Below, piece by piece: positions 34,840 through 47,477 of a DNA stretch of 64,000 nucleotides; position 1 is the stretch's first letter, and each line of letters opens with the position of its first letter. Under the pieces are notes generated by a model. It was not told where the DNA came from. It searched no databases and worked only from the letters and a program-made list of their open reading frames with translations. The stretch is from Perognathus longimembris pacificus. Lineage: Eukaryota > Chordata > Mammalia > Rodentia > Heteromyidae. A program made the translations under genes and the position numbers. The stretch spans positions 34,394,832-34,458,831 of the forward strand of contig NC_063172.1 in assembly GCF_023159225.1 (NCBI RefSeq), written 5' to 3'.

Positions 34840-35335
34840 TTTTGTTTTTTCCATTTGTATTTCTTTTTGAGAATTGCCTGTTTGTTTTATTTGCTTATTT
34901 GATTCTTTGAATTTAGCTTACTAAGCTCAATGTGTATCCTGACTATCCATTTTTTTGGTTCAATATATAGCTGGCAAAAGATTTTCTCCCATTCTGTGGG
35001 CTGCCACTTCAATCTAGAGACTCTTTCCTTCCCAGAGTAAAAGTGGTGGAATCTCATTTGTGTATCCTTGCTCTTATTTGCTGAGCTATTAGAATACTAC
35101 TCAGGAAGTGGTTGTCTATACCAATTTGTTTCTGTTTTTTCTCTACTCTTTTCTGTGGTAATTTGAATGTTCCAGGTTTTACATTAAGATGTTTGTGATC
35201 CACTTTGGGTTGATTTTAGTACTAGGCAAAAGAGCCACAAACATACATTGAGAAAAGACAGCCTCTTCAACCAATGGCGCTGGGAAAATTGGATAGCCAC
35301 ATGTAGAAAACTGAAACCACATATTTATCTCTTTA
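34840..35335 (-). mobile_element. L1 ORF2 fragment with inverted 5' part (twin priming)
   Basis: 34840-35225 is ORF2 on the minus strand, ending on its 5' side at a [12 protein letters not shown] block. 35240-35335 is the region just upstream of that block in ORF2 (a KWCWENW-like phrase), but on the plus strand. A 3' piece in sense orientation with its immediate 5' neighbour inverted is the layout left by twin-primed reverse transcription. Diverged, with no duplication found. Confidence 0.7.
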
Positions 35336-35339
35336 GGAA

Positions 35340-36435
35340 TTCATTTTAGTCAACACTTTCAATCTCAGGAGCTCAGTAAATTTATCTGCATCTTCTTTCA
35401 CTGGTAAAATAGGAGCAAGTTCCTTAGATTTCCAAAGTTGTTTCACTCATGAAAATGCAAATTATTTTTGCCTATTCTTTCTATTGACTTCAGAAATGGA
35501 AAACGTCACTCAATTATCCATTCCTAGTGATGATATGGATGAAAATTTCCCTCTGCCTTGGAACATCTTCATTATTCTTTTTTTCTTTCTTTCTCTCTGC
35601 TGTAACCTGCTTTTGAAATCTTTATTTACATTGAAGTGTAAAAGAACTGACACTAACTTAACTGAGTAGGTTCTCCAGGGACCATTATCCAATTCAATAA
35701 GTTTTTATGCCTTCAGTTGGGTATGCATACACGATGGATGATCTTTGAACTAAATCATGCCTCCAGATATTTTGTAATTAATGGTTGATGGGAGCACAAA
35801 GAGACCCATTTGTTTATATATTGTCTAAGGCTGTTTTTACACTACAAGGGCAAATACAGAAGCTGAGACAAGCCATAAGGTTATGGCCCACAAAGATTAT
35901 ATTAGTTACTATCTGGTCTTCTCCTAAAGGTAGTTTTCTGATCCCTGTCATAATTTTAGAGCAGAGCCTGTGAAATGAACCTTCAGCAAGTTGAACATAA
36001 ACTTCCCTGTGTAAGGTAAACATTCTTTCTTTCTTTGCACACATATACTGCTCCTCCACACACACATACACATTCATATTAAACACTCCATGTATGCTTG
36101 TCCTACCTAATGATAAACTATAAACCTAGGGATAAATTGTCATCAGCCAACTGAATGTTATCAACAGTCTCCTTAGATGTATGTGTAGAATGACTACAAA
36201 CATATTGCTACTGTTCTAAATCCTTATTTTAACAGAAAGTTGAACCTTATATATTGTATTTTATGATAATTCTAAATCCTTTGTTAGGTGGCATCATCTA
36301 GATAAGTAGTGGTCACACTGTCTTTAAAATTCAACATTTCTAAATTCAATAAGTTAACAAACAACTCATTGAAATGTGCAAATACACCAATAAATCAATT
36401 CCTTAAAGTATGTGTAAAAACCTACAATGAAAATA
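35340..36435. other. unannotated sequence
   Basis: No gene or nameable repeat. Open frames at 35484-35692 and 35785-36086 lack recognisable domains. Confidence 0.5.
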
Positions 36436-36439
36436 TGCT

Positions 36440-37170
36440 AGTTGTCACTGGAGTACAAATTAAAGATTATATATTAATGCACAACTATTGGAATAGCCAA
36501 AATGAAAAAAAAAAAACACAAAGATTTATCAAGATAAGTATTGTCAAGAATGGCAGTTAAATTATCAGCCACTACTAGTGCAAATGTGAAACAAAACAAA
36601 CATGGAGGAAAAAACATGAAAAATGTTTCTTTAAATATTTAAATACATCTAGTATTTGATTTGTACATATTATTTTTAGATACTTATTCAAGAGAAATGA
36701 AAACACATTTTTAGATAAACGCTTGCCCTTGATTGTTCACAACTACTTCAAGTAGTTCCAAACTAGAAGAATCACAACCACCCACTGACAAATGAGTGAA
36801 TGGATTAAGAAATCATTGTGGTCTAAGTATGCAATGGCCTAATGCCCACAAGTAAAAGGGAATGAACCATTGATATGATGCAAACATAGGTGATTCTTAG
36901 AATGACTGCTGAATGAACGAATACTGACAACACGTACATATTGCATAATTGCATTTACTAATGTTCTAAGAAAATACCAATTAATTGATAACAACAGAAT
37001 GTTTGGTGGACATGGCTTATGGGAAGAGTAGAGATGGGAGAAAAGGAAGTATTATAAAAGATTTCAGGAAACACTTGGGGATTTGGTTGTAGATTCATAA
37101 TACATTCCTATGTCTGATTCATACTTATGATCTTTAAAATATGAAATTTATTACATTATATCTCAATTAA
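36440..37170 (+). mobile_element. ancient L1 (L1M-type) 3' relic
   Basis: The order of degenerate phrases (AAACGCTTGCCC to TTCACAACTACTTC, AGTGAATGGATTAAG, then the 3' tail ATTACATTATATCTCAATTAAA) matches the 3' part of old mammalian L1 elements. Non-coding now. Confidence 0.7.
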
Positions 37171-37174
37171 ATTG

Positions 37175-37548
37175 TCAATAACATATGACAAAGTAAAGTT
37201 GCTTTGTGAAATGAATTTGAAATTCAATTCTCACAAACTAAAATCAACTAAAACATATACACATGTACATTCTCAGGAACATTTTCTTTCCAAATGGAAT
37301 TTTTCTGGTGTCACTGGGGGCAGAATGGATTTAGGAAAGAAATACACCTCCATGGACTGATAGATTTCCTTGAGAAATTTGTCGTCCTCTTAAAAATAGC
37401 TTTAGGATGTGAAGATAGGATAGAGTAATTGCTATGGAAACTGCGCCTTTGAGGCAGAATCACAGTGTGCATATGTTGTAGGATAAAAGCACTTTTCAGT
37501 ATGAACTATTGTAAATCTTATCATGATTTTCTTGCATTGCTAAAGAGA
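37175..37548. other. unannotated sequence
   Basis: Nothing recognised. Confidence 0.5.
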
Positions 37549-37561
37549 AATCATATCCTAA

Positions 37562-37654
37562 AGAACTAGATAAGAAATGTACTCACTGCCCTATGTATGA
37601 AACTGTAACCTCTCTGTACTTCACTTTGACAATAAAGAAATGAAGAAAAAAAGT
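37562..37654 (+). mobile_element. very short (93 bp) L1 3' end insertion
   Basis: Only the terminal L1 3' UTR is present, from AGAACTAGATAAGAAATG to AATAAAGAAATG and an A tail. Target-site duplication AATCATATCCTAA at 37549-37561 and AATCATGTCCTAA at 37655-37667 (12 of 13). Confidence 0.9.
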
Positions 37655-37667
37655 AATCATGTCCTAA

Positions 37668-39164
37668 TGGACTTAAGAAACTTTAAAAAACTATTTTCTC
37701 AAAACATATATAACCATATAGCATATATAACTATATGCTAACTATATCCTTTACTAGAACTGTACAGTATTGGGTACATAGGAAGTGAAAGATAATCTTT
37801 TAAAAATCTTTTAACTGAGAAGGAATGGAGATTTTGCTATCCTAAGTCATTTACAAATCACTCCAGGGGAAAAGAGAAGGCAACTTCTAGACATGACCTG
37901 TAGGCAAAAGGTGATATATTTGGTCGGTCCCTTTATTTTAATGAGTGAACAAAAACCAGAAAAATATTTATGTGCTTCCCATAGCCTCTTCGGTTGTCTC
38001 CACTCTTGGGTGTTATTATTTTTAGCTCTTGGTCTATTTCACTAGGCAACTGCAGGAGGTACCAAGACTTGAGCTATTTAAGGAACCCATGAAAAACCTA
38101 GCTTCTCCAGCCTTACAAAACAAGGTAGTGACTTTCTGACACACAGAAATAAGAATTGTATTTTTTTGCTAGCTACACTCCAGGCCATACATACATTTCT
38201 TATGAGTTTAGAGCCACAGAATCTGCTTTCTGGCTAGACATCAAACATTGCTACAATCAGAGAGATATTTTTACCACTTGGTTCACTTGTTTTAATTATA
38301 CCAGGTGTCTGAGATATTTGATTTTATTGAATTTACTAGATTTTCTGAATCCCACATAAAAAAGACTATAAAATTCAACTTAAACATGAGCTCATTTCTG
38401 ATTTTAATGGTTTCAAATTGTTTCTGTTTTTCTAGTTAGGTTTTTTCTTTTTTTTATTTTTAAGGGGTAATGAAATTAGAATTGTGTTTAGAGACTCCAT
38501 CTTCAAGTTACTGCTCAGGATTATGACCACATGAATTAATATCTCTATCTTTCCTCTAAGGGAAAACCAGTCTTATGTTCCAGTGTTCCACTCACCTTCT
38601 GGAAACAAATTTTCTGCTAGGAAAAGTGTGTGCTTCTTTCCTGAGCCACATTCCTTCTAAAGGGTCATGTTGAAAACTTAAACAGACTTGCTTAAACTCT
38701 GCTGGCTTCTCCATTTATTGTAGGAAAACTTGAAACCAAAGACTGTTCTGAGGCTTGCTGGTGCCTGCCCACTTCAATGTCACCCATGGCAGGCACCTCC
38801 CTGCAGTCTATTTTAAAGACTTCAGATCGCTTCTATTTCCTCCAATCACACCTGTTGTTTAACCTTTCTGAAATTCAGCACAAGCCTCCTATGGCAAAAG
38901 ATACAAGGTGTAACTTTGTAAGATCCCATTAAAAAAATTCAGGACCTGGAATTCTGAATCAAGAATTTACTATCCACAATAAAGAATAATATGTTTACAA
39001 AATAAAAAAAGAACAGAGCTGCCCTTTCGTGAATGTGAAGAATTCCCAAGAGTTGTTTTTTTTCTTTTCCTTTTCACGTTTTTCTAATTTCTGTAAATGG
39101 AGCTTCTCACTCCTTCCTGGCACACATTCCTCTGTTTAAACACTGTATAGTCTATGTCATTTTT
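37668..39164. other. unannotated sequence with a possible L2 relic
   Basis: No gene. The segment at about 38670-38890 reads like a decayed minus-strand L2 (CTTAAACTCTGCTGGCTTCT and TTATTGTAGGAAAACTTG phrases), low confidence. The rest is unassigned. Confidence 0.4.
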
Positions 39165-39265
39165 TGATTTTTTAAATTTACTTTATCATAAAGGTGATAT
39201 ACAGGGGGATTACAATTAGGTGAGTCAGGCTATGAGTACATTTCCTTTGGCACAATGTCTCCTGT
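39165..39265 (-). mobile_element. old L1 3' end fragment
   Basis: Reverse complement of the L1 3' terminus: AAAGGTGATATACAGGGGGA, then AGTACATTTCCTTTGG. Diverged. About 100 bp. Confidence 0.75.
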
Positions 39266-41493
39266 TCTCTCACTCTACTCTTTGTATGGGGCTACATACA
39301 AAGCCATATGCATGCTGGGTTCTTGCCTTCTCAAATTCCCAAATCATCCTGCATTATGCAGAAATAGGAGCAGAATATGAATAATTGAAATTTTATTGCT
39401 ATGAAAGCACTTGATTCACCAAAGCGAATTCAGGTCCCAGGCAATGTGTGGCTTGTACTAAGGCCTAAGTAAGATATCCAATCTTATTCTCTGACTATTT
39501 CATAGAAGAAAGGAGTTGAAGAGAGCAAGTGGTTGCTGTAATCAGTATATGACCCCATCTACATAGATGTAATGATTGAGAGCCTTATTAGAACAAACAG
39601 GTTCCAGTCATTGTGGTCACTAAACATGCAGACATGTTTTCTGGAAGGAAGTAGAAAGATCTGGGAAAGGAAGCAGAGAATTTGTAATACTGACTCCTCC
39701 CTACTCTTTTTTAAATTGTTAGGTGACACAGCTAAAATTACAGTCCCATTCTCTTGAATTATCTGTCCAGGTCATGCTCCTCTAATTTAGTGTTGAGCAC
39801 TAAATCAAAGTTTTTCTAGTGAAATTATTGATGGATTGAGGTAGGGTAGACACAATACAAATACTTTTCAATGAAATTAATAGCTCATATTTAGCAATTC
39901 TTAGGTTAGTGTCAGGCACTTATTTTTCAGCCTTTGTTTTGCACATCGATTCTGGGAAACAGAAAATGTTTCAGCATTTATATGCAAGCTACCAAGAGTT
40001 TTAGTAGCTTGTAGTTACCCAAGTCAGAAGTGACCGCCACCTAGAGCTTTGCTCTGGAGCCTTAGAACTTAACAACTGTGTGCTTGCAACCTTTCACAGA
40101 ATGAAGCACTCCTAGGTATCTGACAGTTTTGGAAGATGTGATAGGAACGTGATAGATGGGGCATTCACTCTCACATGATGACAGCAAAGATGAAGATTCT
40201 TAAATTCAGAGTTTGTGAGTGAGTTATGGCTTATAGAAGAATTCATGTTTGTTAAATTGATGATGTCTGGAAGAGATGGTCAGAAATGAAATAGGGTCCT
40301 GGCATTAGCACAAAACTCGGGATAAAATAAAGCATAGCCTTTTTATGAAATTAAAATTAAAAGCTATTGCCACACAAATTATTTTATTCTAATTTTTGGC
40401 TAAAAATGCCTGAGGAATACTTATATTGAAATTTGTCTATAACAGGAGGAGATTTTTGTTACAAAAGTTTATTTAGGATCAATTAGTATGTAATTTGTGT
40501 GGTGGATAGCAATGTATGAGAAGATAAGAAAGCAAACATGAGCCTAAATTCACCCCAAGAAATAAGGCATGCTAGTGGACAAAAAGCTCAGAGGATAAGA
40601 ACACAGGGGCAATTGAGATAACAGAAGAAAAGATGAAGAACATGATATCAATTAAGCCTGAACATTCCATGGAAGAGAAAATGGACAGTAGTAGTGAAAA
40701 TCTCTGAAAGTAAGAATTGGAAGCAGAGTCAGTAAACTGATTGAGAAGAGCTTCTAAGTATTAATGGAAGTAGAAGCCACTCTGCAATATGTTAGGAATT
40801 GATTGAATAAGGGGAATTCAACTGACATGTCTAAATCTTAAAATTTAGAGAAGAATCTTTTATTTATAAGAGATTCATTTTTATTTCTATTGTCTTTAGT
40901 TGTAGAAAGGGGGTTCAATTAAACATGTGAAGCTATGCAAACAAAGCATCTTTATTAGTGTCACACTTTTCATCATTCTCCACACCCCCTTGCATTCCTT
41001 CACTCATCCCCACAAATTTCCCACTTCCATTTTCACAAGTGTCCATTGCATATTGTGATTATATTGGTCCACCAGTTCTCTCTCCATTTGTTTGCTTCCC
41101 TTCCTCTTGGTCCTCCCGGCTCTCATGCAAGACATGTTTCAGTTTCTTGGTAATCATTTGTTACAATGTCTGTTAATTGTTCAAGGGGTTGCATATGCAA
41201 TGGAAACTCACCTCTGGGTATAACATGCTTCAGTCAGTTTGATCACATATGTGATCAAACATGGTCACTTATTAGCTTTCATATTTGATTAAGAGATTAT
41301 TTGCATTGACTTTTATGAATACAGTGGAATAACTTTTCACTACAATGATGATTAGCTATGTAGTTTAGTCTTACTTTAACAAAAACTAAACTTTTGGTCA
41401 ACTTGTTTGGCATTAATTACCTTTCCCCCTTAGTGTTTCATTCTATTGTGTTTAAAATTACAAAGAAACAAAACAAAAGTATACTTTTGTAAT
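39266..41493. other. unannotated sequence
   Basis: No gene supported. The pyrimidine-rich stretch 40950-41130 could be an old L1 3' UTR, but I could not align it to the younger copies. 40000-40110 is a high-complexity block of unknown nature. Confidence 0.45.
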
Positions 41494-41508
41494 TGTGAAG
41501 GATTTTCT

Positions 41509-42334
41509 TTTTTTTTTTTTTTTTTTTTCAAATTTGTATTATCAAACTGACCTACAGAGAGGTTACAGTTTCATACATTAGGCATTGGATACATTTCTTT
41601 CTTTCTTTTTTTTTTTTTTTGGCCAGTCCTGGGGCTTGGACTGAGGGCCTGAGCACTGTCCTTGGATTCTTTTCTCTGCCACTTGAGCCACAGCGCCCCT
41701 TCTGGCCATTTTCTGTATATGTGGTGCTGGGGAATTGAACCCAGGGCCTCATGTATATGAGGCAGGCACTCTTGCCACTAGGCCACATCCCCAGCCCTGG
41801 ATACATTTCTTGTACTGTTTGTTACCTGGGTAGCTCATTCCCCCCTCCCTCCTCCCCCTTTCCTTTTCCCCCCATGAGGTGTTCAGTTCACTTACACCAA
41901 ACAGTTTTGTCAGTATTGCTTTTGTAGTTGTTTGTCTTTTTTTACCCTGTGTCTCTTGATTTTGGTATTCCCTTTCAATTTCCTAGTTCTAATACCAGTA
42001 TACACTGTTTCCAATATACTCAGATACGATTACAGAGATAGTGTAGATACAACCACAGGAAGGTGATACAAGAACATGATCAATAGTAGAAGTTACAGTT
42101 ACACATGGGACATTGAAAGTAGTTACAACTGTGATATAACAATTGTTTCCATAACATGGGGTTCATTTCACTTAGCATCATCTTATGTGATCATAAGGGT
42201 ATAGCTATTGGGCTCTTGTGATCCTCTGCTGTGACTTGTCTAAACATGTGCTAATTATTCCCAATAAGGGAGACCATAGAGTCCATGTTTCTTTGGGTCT
42301 GGCTCACTTCACTTAGTATAACTTTTTCCAAGTC
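41509..42334 (-). mobile_element. 5'-truncated L1 3' end, split by a SINE
   Basis: Minus-strand L1 3' UTR and last ORF2 bases, ending in a T-rich run at 41509. Perfect target-site duplication TGTGAAGGATTTTCT at 41494-41508 and 42335-42349. The IDL-Geo element at 41600-41797 was inserted into it later. Confidence 0.94.
41600..41797 (-). mobile_element. IDL-Geo-type SINE inserted in L1
   Basis: Dimeric SINE with perfect target-site duplication TGGATACATTTCTT at 41586-41599 and 41798-41811, which itself is L1 sequence. The right monomer has lost about 16 bases that correspond to GCTCAAGGCTAGCAC in other copies. Confidence 0.93.
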
Positions 42335-42660
42335 TGTGAAGGATTTTCTATCACTAGGTCAGGAAGATGTGTTTCAGGCTACCATTTTCTTACTGGAAAA
42401 TTTCCAATAAAAAACAATAACCCTTACTTGAAGCACAACCCATTGTATCTTCTATAGTGATGATATACATATAATTATATTTTAAGTCCACTGTTATGGC
42501 ATTGGTTCACAGAGTTACTTTTGAAATATTGCTACCCAATTATTTTTATTGTTTTAGTAGAATGTATTCATCATATATAGGAAATATTCACTTTTAAAGA
42601 AATAAGTAGGTTAAATAAGAAGATAATAAAAATAGTATAGCGTGTCTAAGGAGAAATTCT

Positions 42661-43060
42661 TTATATATATATTTATTATCAAACTGAATTACAGAGAGGT
42701 TACAGTTTCATACATTAGGCATTGGATACATTTCTTGTACTGTTTGTTACCTCGTCCCTCAATCCCCCTTCCCCCCCTTGCCATTCCCCCTCCCCCCATG
42801 AGTTGTCTAGTTGTTCAGTTTATTTTCACCAAACAGTTCGTAAGTATTGCTTTTGGAGTTGTCTTTTTTTTTTACCTTGTGTTTCTCGATTTTGGTATTC
42901 CCTTCCAATTTCCTGGTTCTAATACCAATATACCCGGTTTCCAATATACTCACATAAGATACAGAGATAGTATAGGTACAACCACAGGAAGGTGATACTG
43001 GAGGCTACAGTTACATATGGCACATTGAAAGTAGTTACAACTGTGATATAACAATCGTTT
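42661..43060 (-). mobile_element. 5'-truncated L1 3' end
   Basis: Minus-strand L1 3' UTR of the same subgroup as its neighbour, with a small internal deletion near 43000. Target-site duplication TCTAAGGAGAAATTCT at 42645-42660 and TCTAAGGAAAAATTCT at 43061-43076 (15 of 16), which shows an insertion separate from 41509-42334. Confidence 0.92.
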
Positions 43061-43076
43061 TCTAAGGAAAAATTCT

Positions 43077-44580
43077 ATAATGGGATTATTCTAAGTATTA
43101 TGGCAACCAAAATTATTTATATCTTAGCCAAGTTTTGCTAGATTCTATTATCGTAAGTTACTTCTAGGTCTCAGTGACTTAAATCAAAGATTTGCTTCTT
43201 GTTCCCATTGCATGCTGACTTAAGATATGTCTTATATATCATTTTAAGGCACCAAACTGAAGTAGTAGTCCCTTATTTTAGTTTTATGGCAGAGGATAAA
43301 GAGAGAAATAGTCTAGTCATGAAATGGCTCCTTTATCTTTCTCTTGATCATCACTAAAACTTTTACTTGTTGCCTTGGACAAATCAAGTTCCACAACCTC
43401 CCTTAGCAATTGATAGAATGAGAAAAATAAGTTCTTCACATAGGTAACACCACATGTCAAGTATCAAAAAATAAGGATGCACCACTCTTTACTAGAGCAG
43501 AGATATTTGAAAAATGCAATACAACATTTTAGTCCTTCTTTATGCTATTAGTCTTTCCTCTTTTTGACACTTCTTTTCCATCTTTACATCCAATCGCCAT
43601 CGTCTTGGTTTAAAAGCTTATGAATCAAAACCAGAAGTTGTCTTCCATAACCCGGAACACATAAACACCACCATTCCAAAAGGAATTCAAAGAGTAGTGT
43701 GACTCTGAAAAATACTGTCCACTTTCAACTTACTGATTCTAGTCACTTTCAGGAGCAAAATAGTCACAACAGCATTGTTGTTTATTTCCCAGACATTCAG
43801 CAGGTCTTGGCAGGTAAGGCACATCTTTAGACACTTTTTCCTGAACATTTTTTTTACATTTAAACATTTACTGGGTATTACCTTAATTAATTCAGAAATT
43901 TCTAGCAACACCAACAAAAAGTTGGTCTATTTTGTTTCTTACTATGAGTTTGTCTTTAGCAAATTTGGTTATGTCAAATTTTACCCATCCTTATTTTAGC
44001 TCTTTAGATAATGCCTATTTCTGTTTTACAAGTTCAAGAGTCTCTGAGGTTTTCTTGAATCAGCAATCAATTTTTCTTGAAAAAAAAAAGGTCAATACTT
44101 TTAAAATTATATTTTTGTCTTGTTTTGTCTAAAGCCTTTAAATATATCTAATTGTCATTATCAATATTCTGGCAACCCATATTTTAACTAAAGGGAAGAT
44201 TCTTGTTATATTATCCGCCTTTTGAATTACAACAGGCAATAGTGGAAATGAAGGCTTCACAAATTTGCCACTGGGTAGCAGGAAACAATACTTCCAGCCT
44301 GGAATAGCATTTTCTTGACTCTCACCCCCTCATCCTGAAGTCAATACCACATTGTTTAATGAGTGAGCAACTTCTGCAGGGTTGATTTTTGCTACTTTAA
44401 GCTGTGGCACCAAAATGATTCCTAAAAACTAGTGAATTGCCAAAAAAGTATTTTTGTTTTCTTGCTCATATTACATCCAAAACAAAAATCAGATTTATTC
44501 CACTCTGTATGTGTGTCTCAAATGTCTTCTTTACTTTAGGTTCTAGGGATGGGGCAGAGGGAACAGGGGCAGTGATTAAA
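43077..44580. other. unannotated sequence
   Basis: No gene or repeat that I can name. Short frames at 43687-44132 have no recognisable domain. Confidence 0.5.
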
Positions 44581-44584
44581 GCAG

Positions 44585-44715
44585 GAAGGCTAACTTCTAC
44601 ACTTATTGAAGCCCTGTGAGGCAGGTATTACTACTTTCATTTTGTACAGAACATTGGCATTTAGTTAAATAGCAAGGGCACATCTCATTTCTGATAGAGC
44701 CAGGATTTTAGGTCT
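44585..44715 (-). mobile_element. MIR relic
   Basis: Plus strand reads CCCTGTGAGGCAGGTATTA, then TTTCATTTTGTACAGAA, then AGCCAGGATTTTAGGTCTGA: the reverse-complement MIR order. Confidence 0.75.
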
Positions 44716-44779
44716 GACTTGAGACAAATCATTTTATACAGAAAAGTAAAGCAAGTATACCTGTGCCTTAGAAAGGATT

Positions 44780-45118
44780 TCCCAAATTATCAGGAACTGT
44801 GCCTCCTCTGTGAGCAAATGGCCTCATCATGGAAGCATTCATAGGTCTTCAGTATACATAAGGGAAATGGACAGAGTATATCATGATGGGAGCAGAACCG
44901 AGCAGTTCCAATCACCTCAAGACCAGGGAGCAAAAACGGAAGAGATCAGTGTCCTACAGTCCCCAGAAAATGCATGCCCCAATGACCTCATGACCTCCAC
45001 AATGCTCTGCCTCTTCCAGTTCCACCACCACATAGTAATGCCACACTAGGCACCAAGCCTCTTACCATATGGATTTTTTTTTTGGAGGCAGGATTTGACT
45101 ATTAAAACCATATTTGAG
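44780..45118 (+). mobile_element. ancient LTR-like relic (MaLR-type?)
   Basis: Phrases CCCCAATGACCTCATGACCTC, a CCACCACCACATAGTAATGCC-like block and ACCAAGCCTCTTACCATATGG follow the order of an old mammalian LTR. The exact family is uncertain. Confidence 0.4.
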
Positions 45119-45399
45119 TGATCTTTAGGATCACATTTTAGATTAAAATTTTTTTTCCTCTAGAATTTTGAAGACATGACTAATTGTCTTCTAGAATCTA
45201 GAGTTGCTGGTAAAGAGTCTGAGAGGATTTTTCTTGCCTCTTTCCTCTGAGACCTTTGCTTTTAGAAAAAGCCATGACATCCTAAGATTTTTAAGACTGC
45301 CTTAACTATATGTTCTGTCACTTGCTTTGTTGAATACCATTATTCTCCTCCTCTTTCTCCTTCTGTTCCTCCTCCTCCTTCTTACCATACATTCCATTG

Positions 45400-45475
45400 C
45401 TCATAGTCCAGGCTGGTTTCAAACTTACTACCCTCCTGTCTCAGCTTCCTAAGTGCTGAAATTACAGGCAGGTTC
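45400..45475 (-). mobile_element. B1/7SL-derived SINE fragment
   Basis: Plus strand CCAGGCTGGTTTCAAACTTA, then CTCAGCTTCCTAAGTGCTG and ATTACAGGC, the reverse complement of a B1-like element. Preceded by a CTCCTT-rich tract at 45345-45385. Confidence 0.75.
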
Positions 45476-46200
45476 TACAATCCTTTAGTAAGTGAGCATG
45501 TTCAAGCTAGAGGATTCATTCTCTTTCTATAAGTCTTATGCAGATAATAGAAAATTCATAACTAATTTTTTAGTTATATTACATATTTGTTTCTTTTGAT
45601 AGATATTCTGAGAGATATCTGACTTTGCTATTCCAAATATACTTTCATATATCAAGTTTTACATTCTATCATATTTTTTCAAAATTCATTACTTGTTTAT
45701 TTTTTAAGATATCCTCTCCTCTTGTTTTTCTTCCTGTCTTATGGCCCTTATAGATGAATAGCATCTCCAATATATTTCCTGTTCTTTCAGCCGGGTTTCA
45801 ACAGGGAACAGAAATGAATGCACAATCAACCTGACATTTCTGGTAATGACATCTTTATGAACACAGTTTAAGGTAAAATACACCTGGAAATTGGATGTCA
45901 TTGAAGCCTACTGACATCTAGATAATTTCTTCAATGTTTACATCCAGGTTATTTCCGTATTTGTATTGCTTACTGTCATTTAGCTAGAGGGATCCAGGTC
46001 TAAAGAAAATCACAGTGCAGCTGAGGACCATTTCCATTTGTGTTCTTAGGGTCATTGAGGGCCATACCCTTCCAGGATGACATTAATTTGCATAGCAACA
46101 TGTATCAAGTTAAGGAAATCATGCATCTATGTAATCTAGCTTTTAAAAATACAGACTCTAATGTCATGAAGAACTTTTCAAATATTGTTGCTTCTTTATC
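45476..46200. other. unannotated sequence
   Basis: No gene. A block at about 46060-46130 contains the octamer-like ATTTGCAT in complex sequence and might be conserved. Confidence 0.45.
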
Positions 46201-46204
46201 AACA

Positions 46205-46390
46205 GTGCGGCTTTGATTATGTTTCTTAATTTCTCTAAGATTTTGAATCCTCATCTGGAAAATGGGATTTAATTGTTGTTCCTACTACATAGGCCTGTTT
46301 GGAGAATTAATTGAGATAATGTAGCTAAAGTACTTAGCACAGCATCAGGTATGGGAGGGAGTGAATGAATGACAGCTATTATTATTTTAA
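46205..46390 (+). mobile_element. MIR relic
   Basis: Plus-strand MIR core and 3' region: TTAATTTCTCTAAG, CCTCATCTGGAAAATGGGAT, GGAGAATTAATTGAGATAAT, AGTACTTAGCACAGCATC, in order. Confidence 0.85.
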
Positions 46391-47166
46391 TGGTATGTAA
46401 TTATACATTAACAAAAACTACAATGCCCTACCAGTAGAGGATTGTCTAAAATGAATCAAGGCAAACACGAAGAAACATAGCTATATAAAATATTACATGC
46501 TTAATGTAAGTATTTAATTTGTAATGAAAGAATTCATAAGGAAAAAAAGGAGCTTTGAAAGATTTATTCAAATTCATAGATGTGCCAAGGGTCCTGGAGA
46601 GAAGCCGAAAGGCCCTTTAGTGATATATATAATTTATATAATTTGAAGGTTTAAATCTATTGTAAATAAATAATAAGTTTTGGTAAATCATTTTTCTTAG
46701 ATTCCTTCTTATTTTAATTTCTACTAAACCTGGTTTCATTTTTTAATTCATAAATGTAAGCAAATATTCCCCTCTAATTTAGTTTCTTTAAACAAAAACT
46801 GCAAATAAATAACTTCCATCTATTATAAAATTAGAAGTAAATCACTATAGTGTAATTCCTAATATAAGAACCATGGGAAAATAGGAGGATGTATTATAAT
46901 TTCTCTTTAATAGCTTTCTTTCCCATCTTAATATCAAATTTAAGGAAATGAAACTTGAGCTCTCAACATTGTGTGAGACATGGAAGAATAAAACATGAAA
47001 TTCAGTTTATTATATCAGTCTTATGTTCCCAGTATGGGATCACACAGGTATGAATATTTCTTAAGTGTCATTGTAGAATGTGAGGAGGTTACTTTGGAGC
47101 TGTTGAGATCTCTGCAGATGTATGAAACAATACAGTAGGTGCTATGCTAGACTGAATCTTTATGTG

Positions 47167-47209
<43 letters not shown>

Positions 47210-47467
47210 GTGCCCTTTTGATATAGCAATCGATTTAGAGAATGAAGTTTCACATCACTGTATGGTCTAGTCTTGCCCATGAGATTAGTACTGTTTATTT
47301 AGGTCTTTAATTCTCTCAAGGAAGATTCATATTTTGTCTTGTGGAGGACTTCCATATCTTTTGGCACTTTTATTTCTAGGTATTTCTTTGTGTCCTGATG
47401 CTATTTTGAGGAAGATTGCTTTATGTACTTTATTTTCCAATTGCCATTTCTGGCAATGTTTAGAAAC
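46391..47467. other. unannotated AT-rich sequence
   Basis: No gene or nameable repeat apart from the GT array listed separately. Confidence 0.5.
47169..47204. repeat. (GT)18 microsatellite
   Basis: 36 bp of uninterrupted GT, probably polymorphic. Confidence 0.95.
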
Positions 47468-47477
47468 GTTTCTAATC

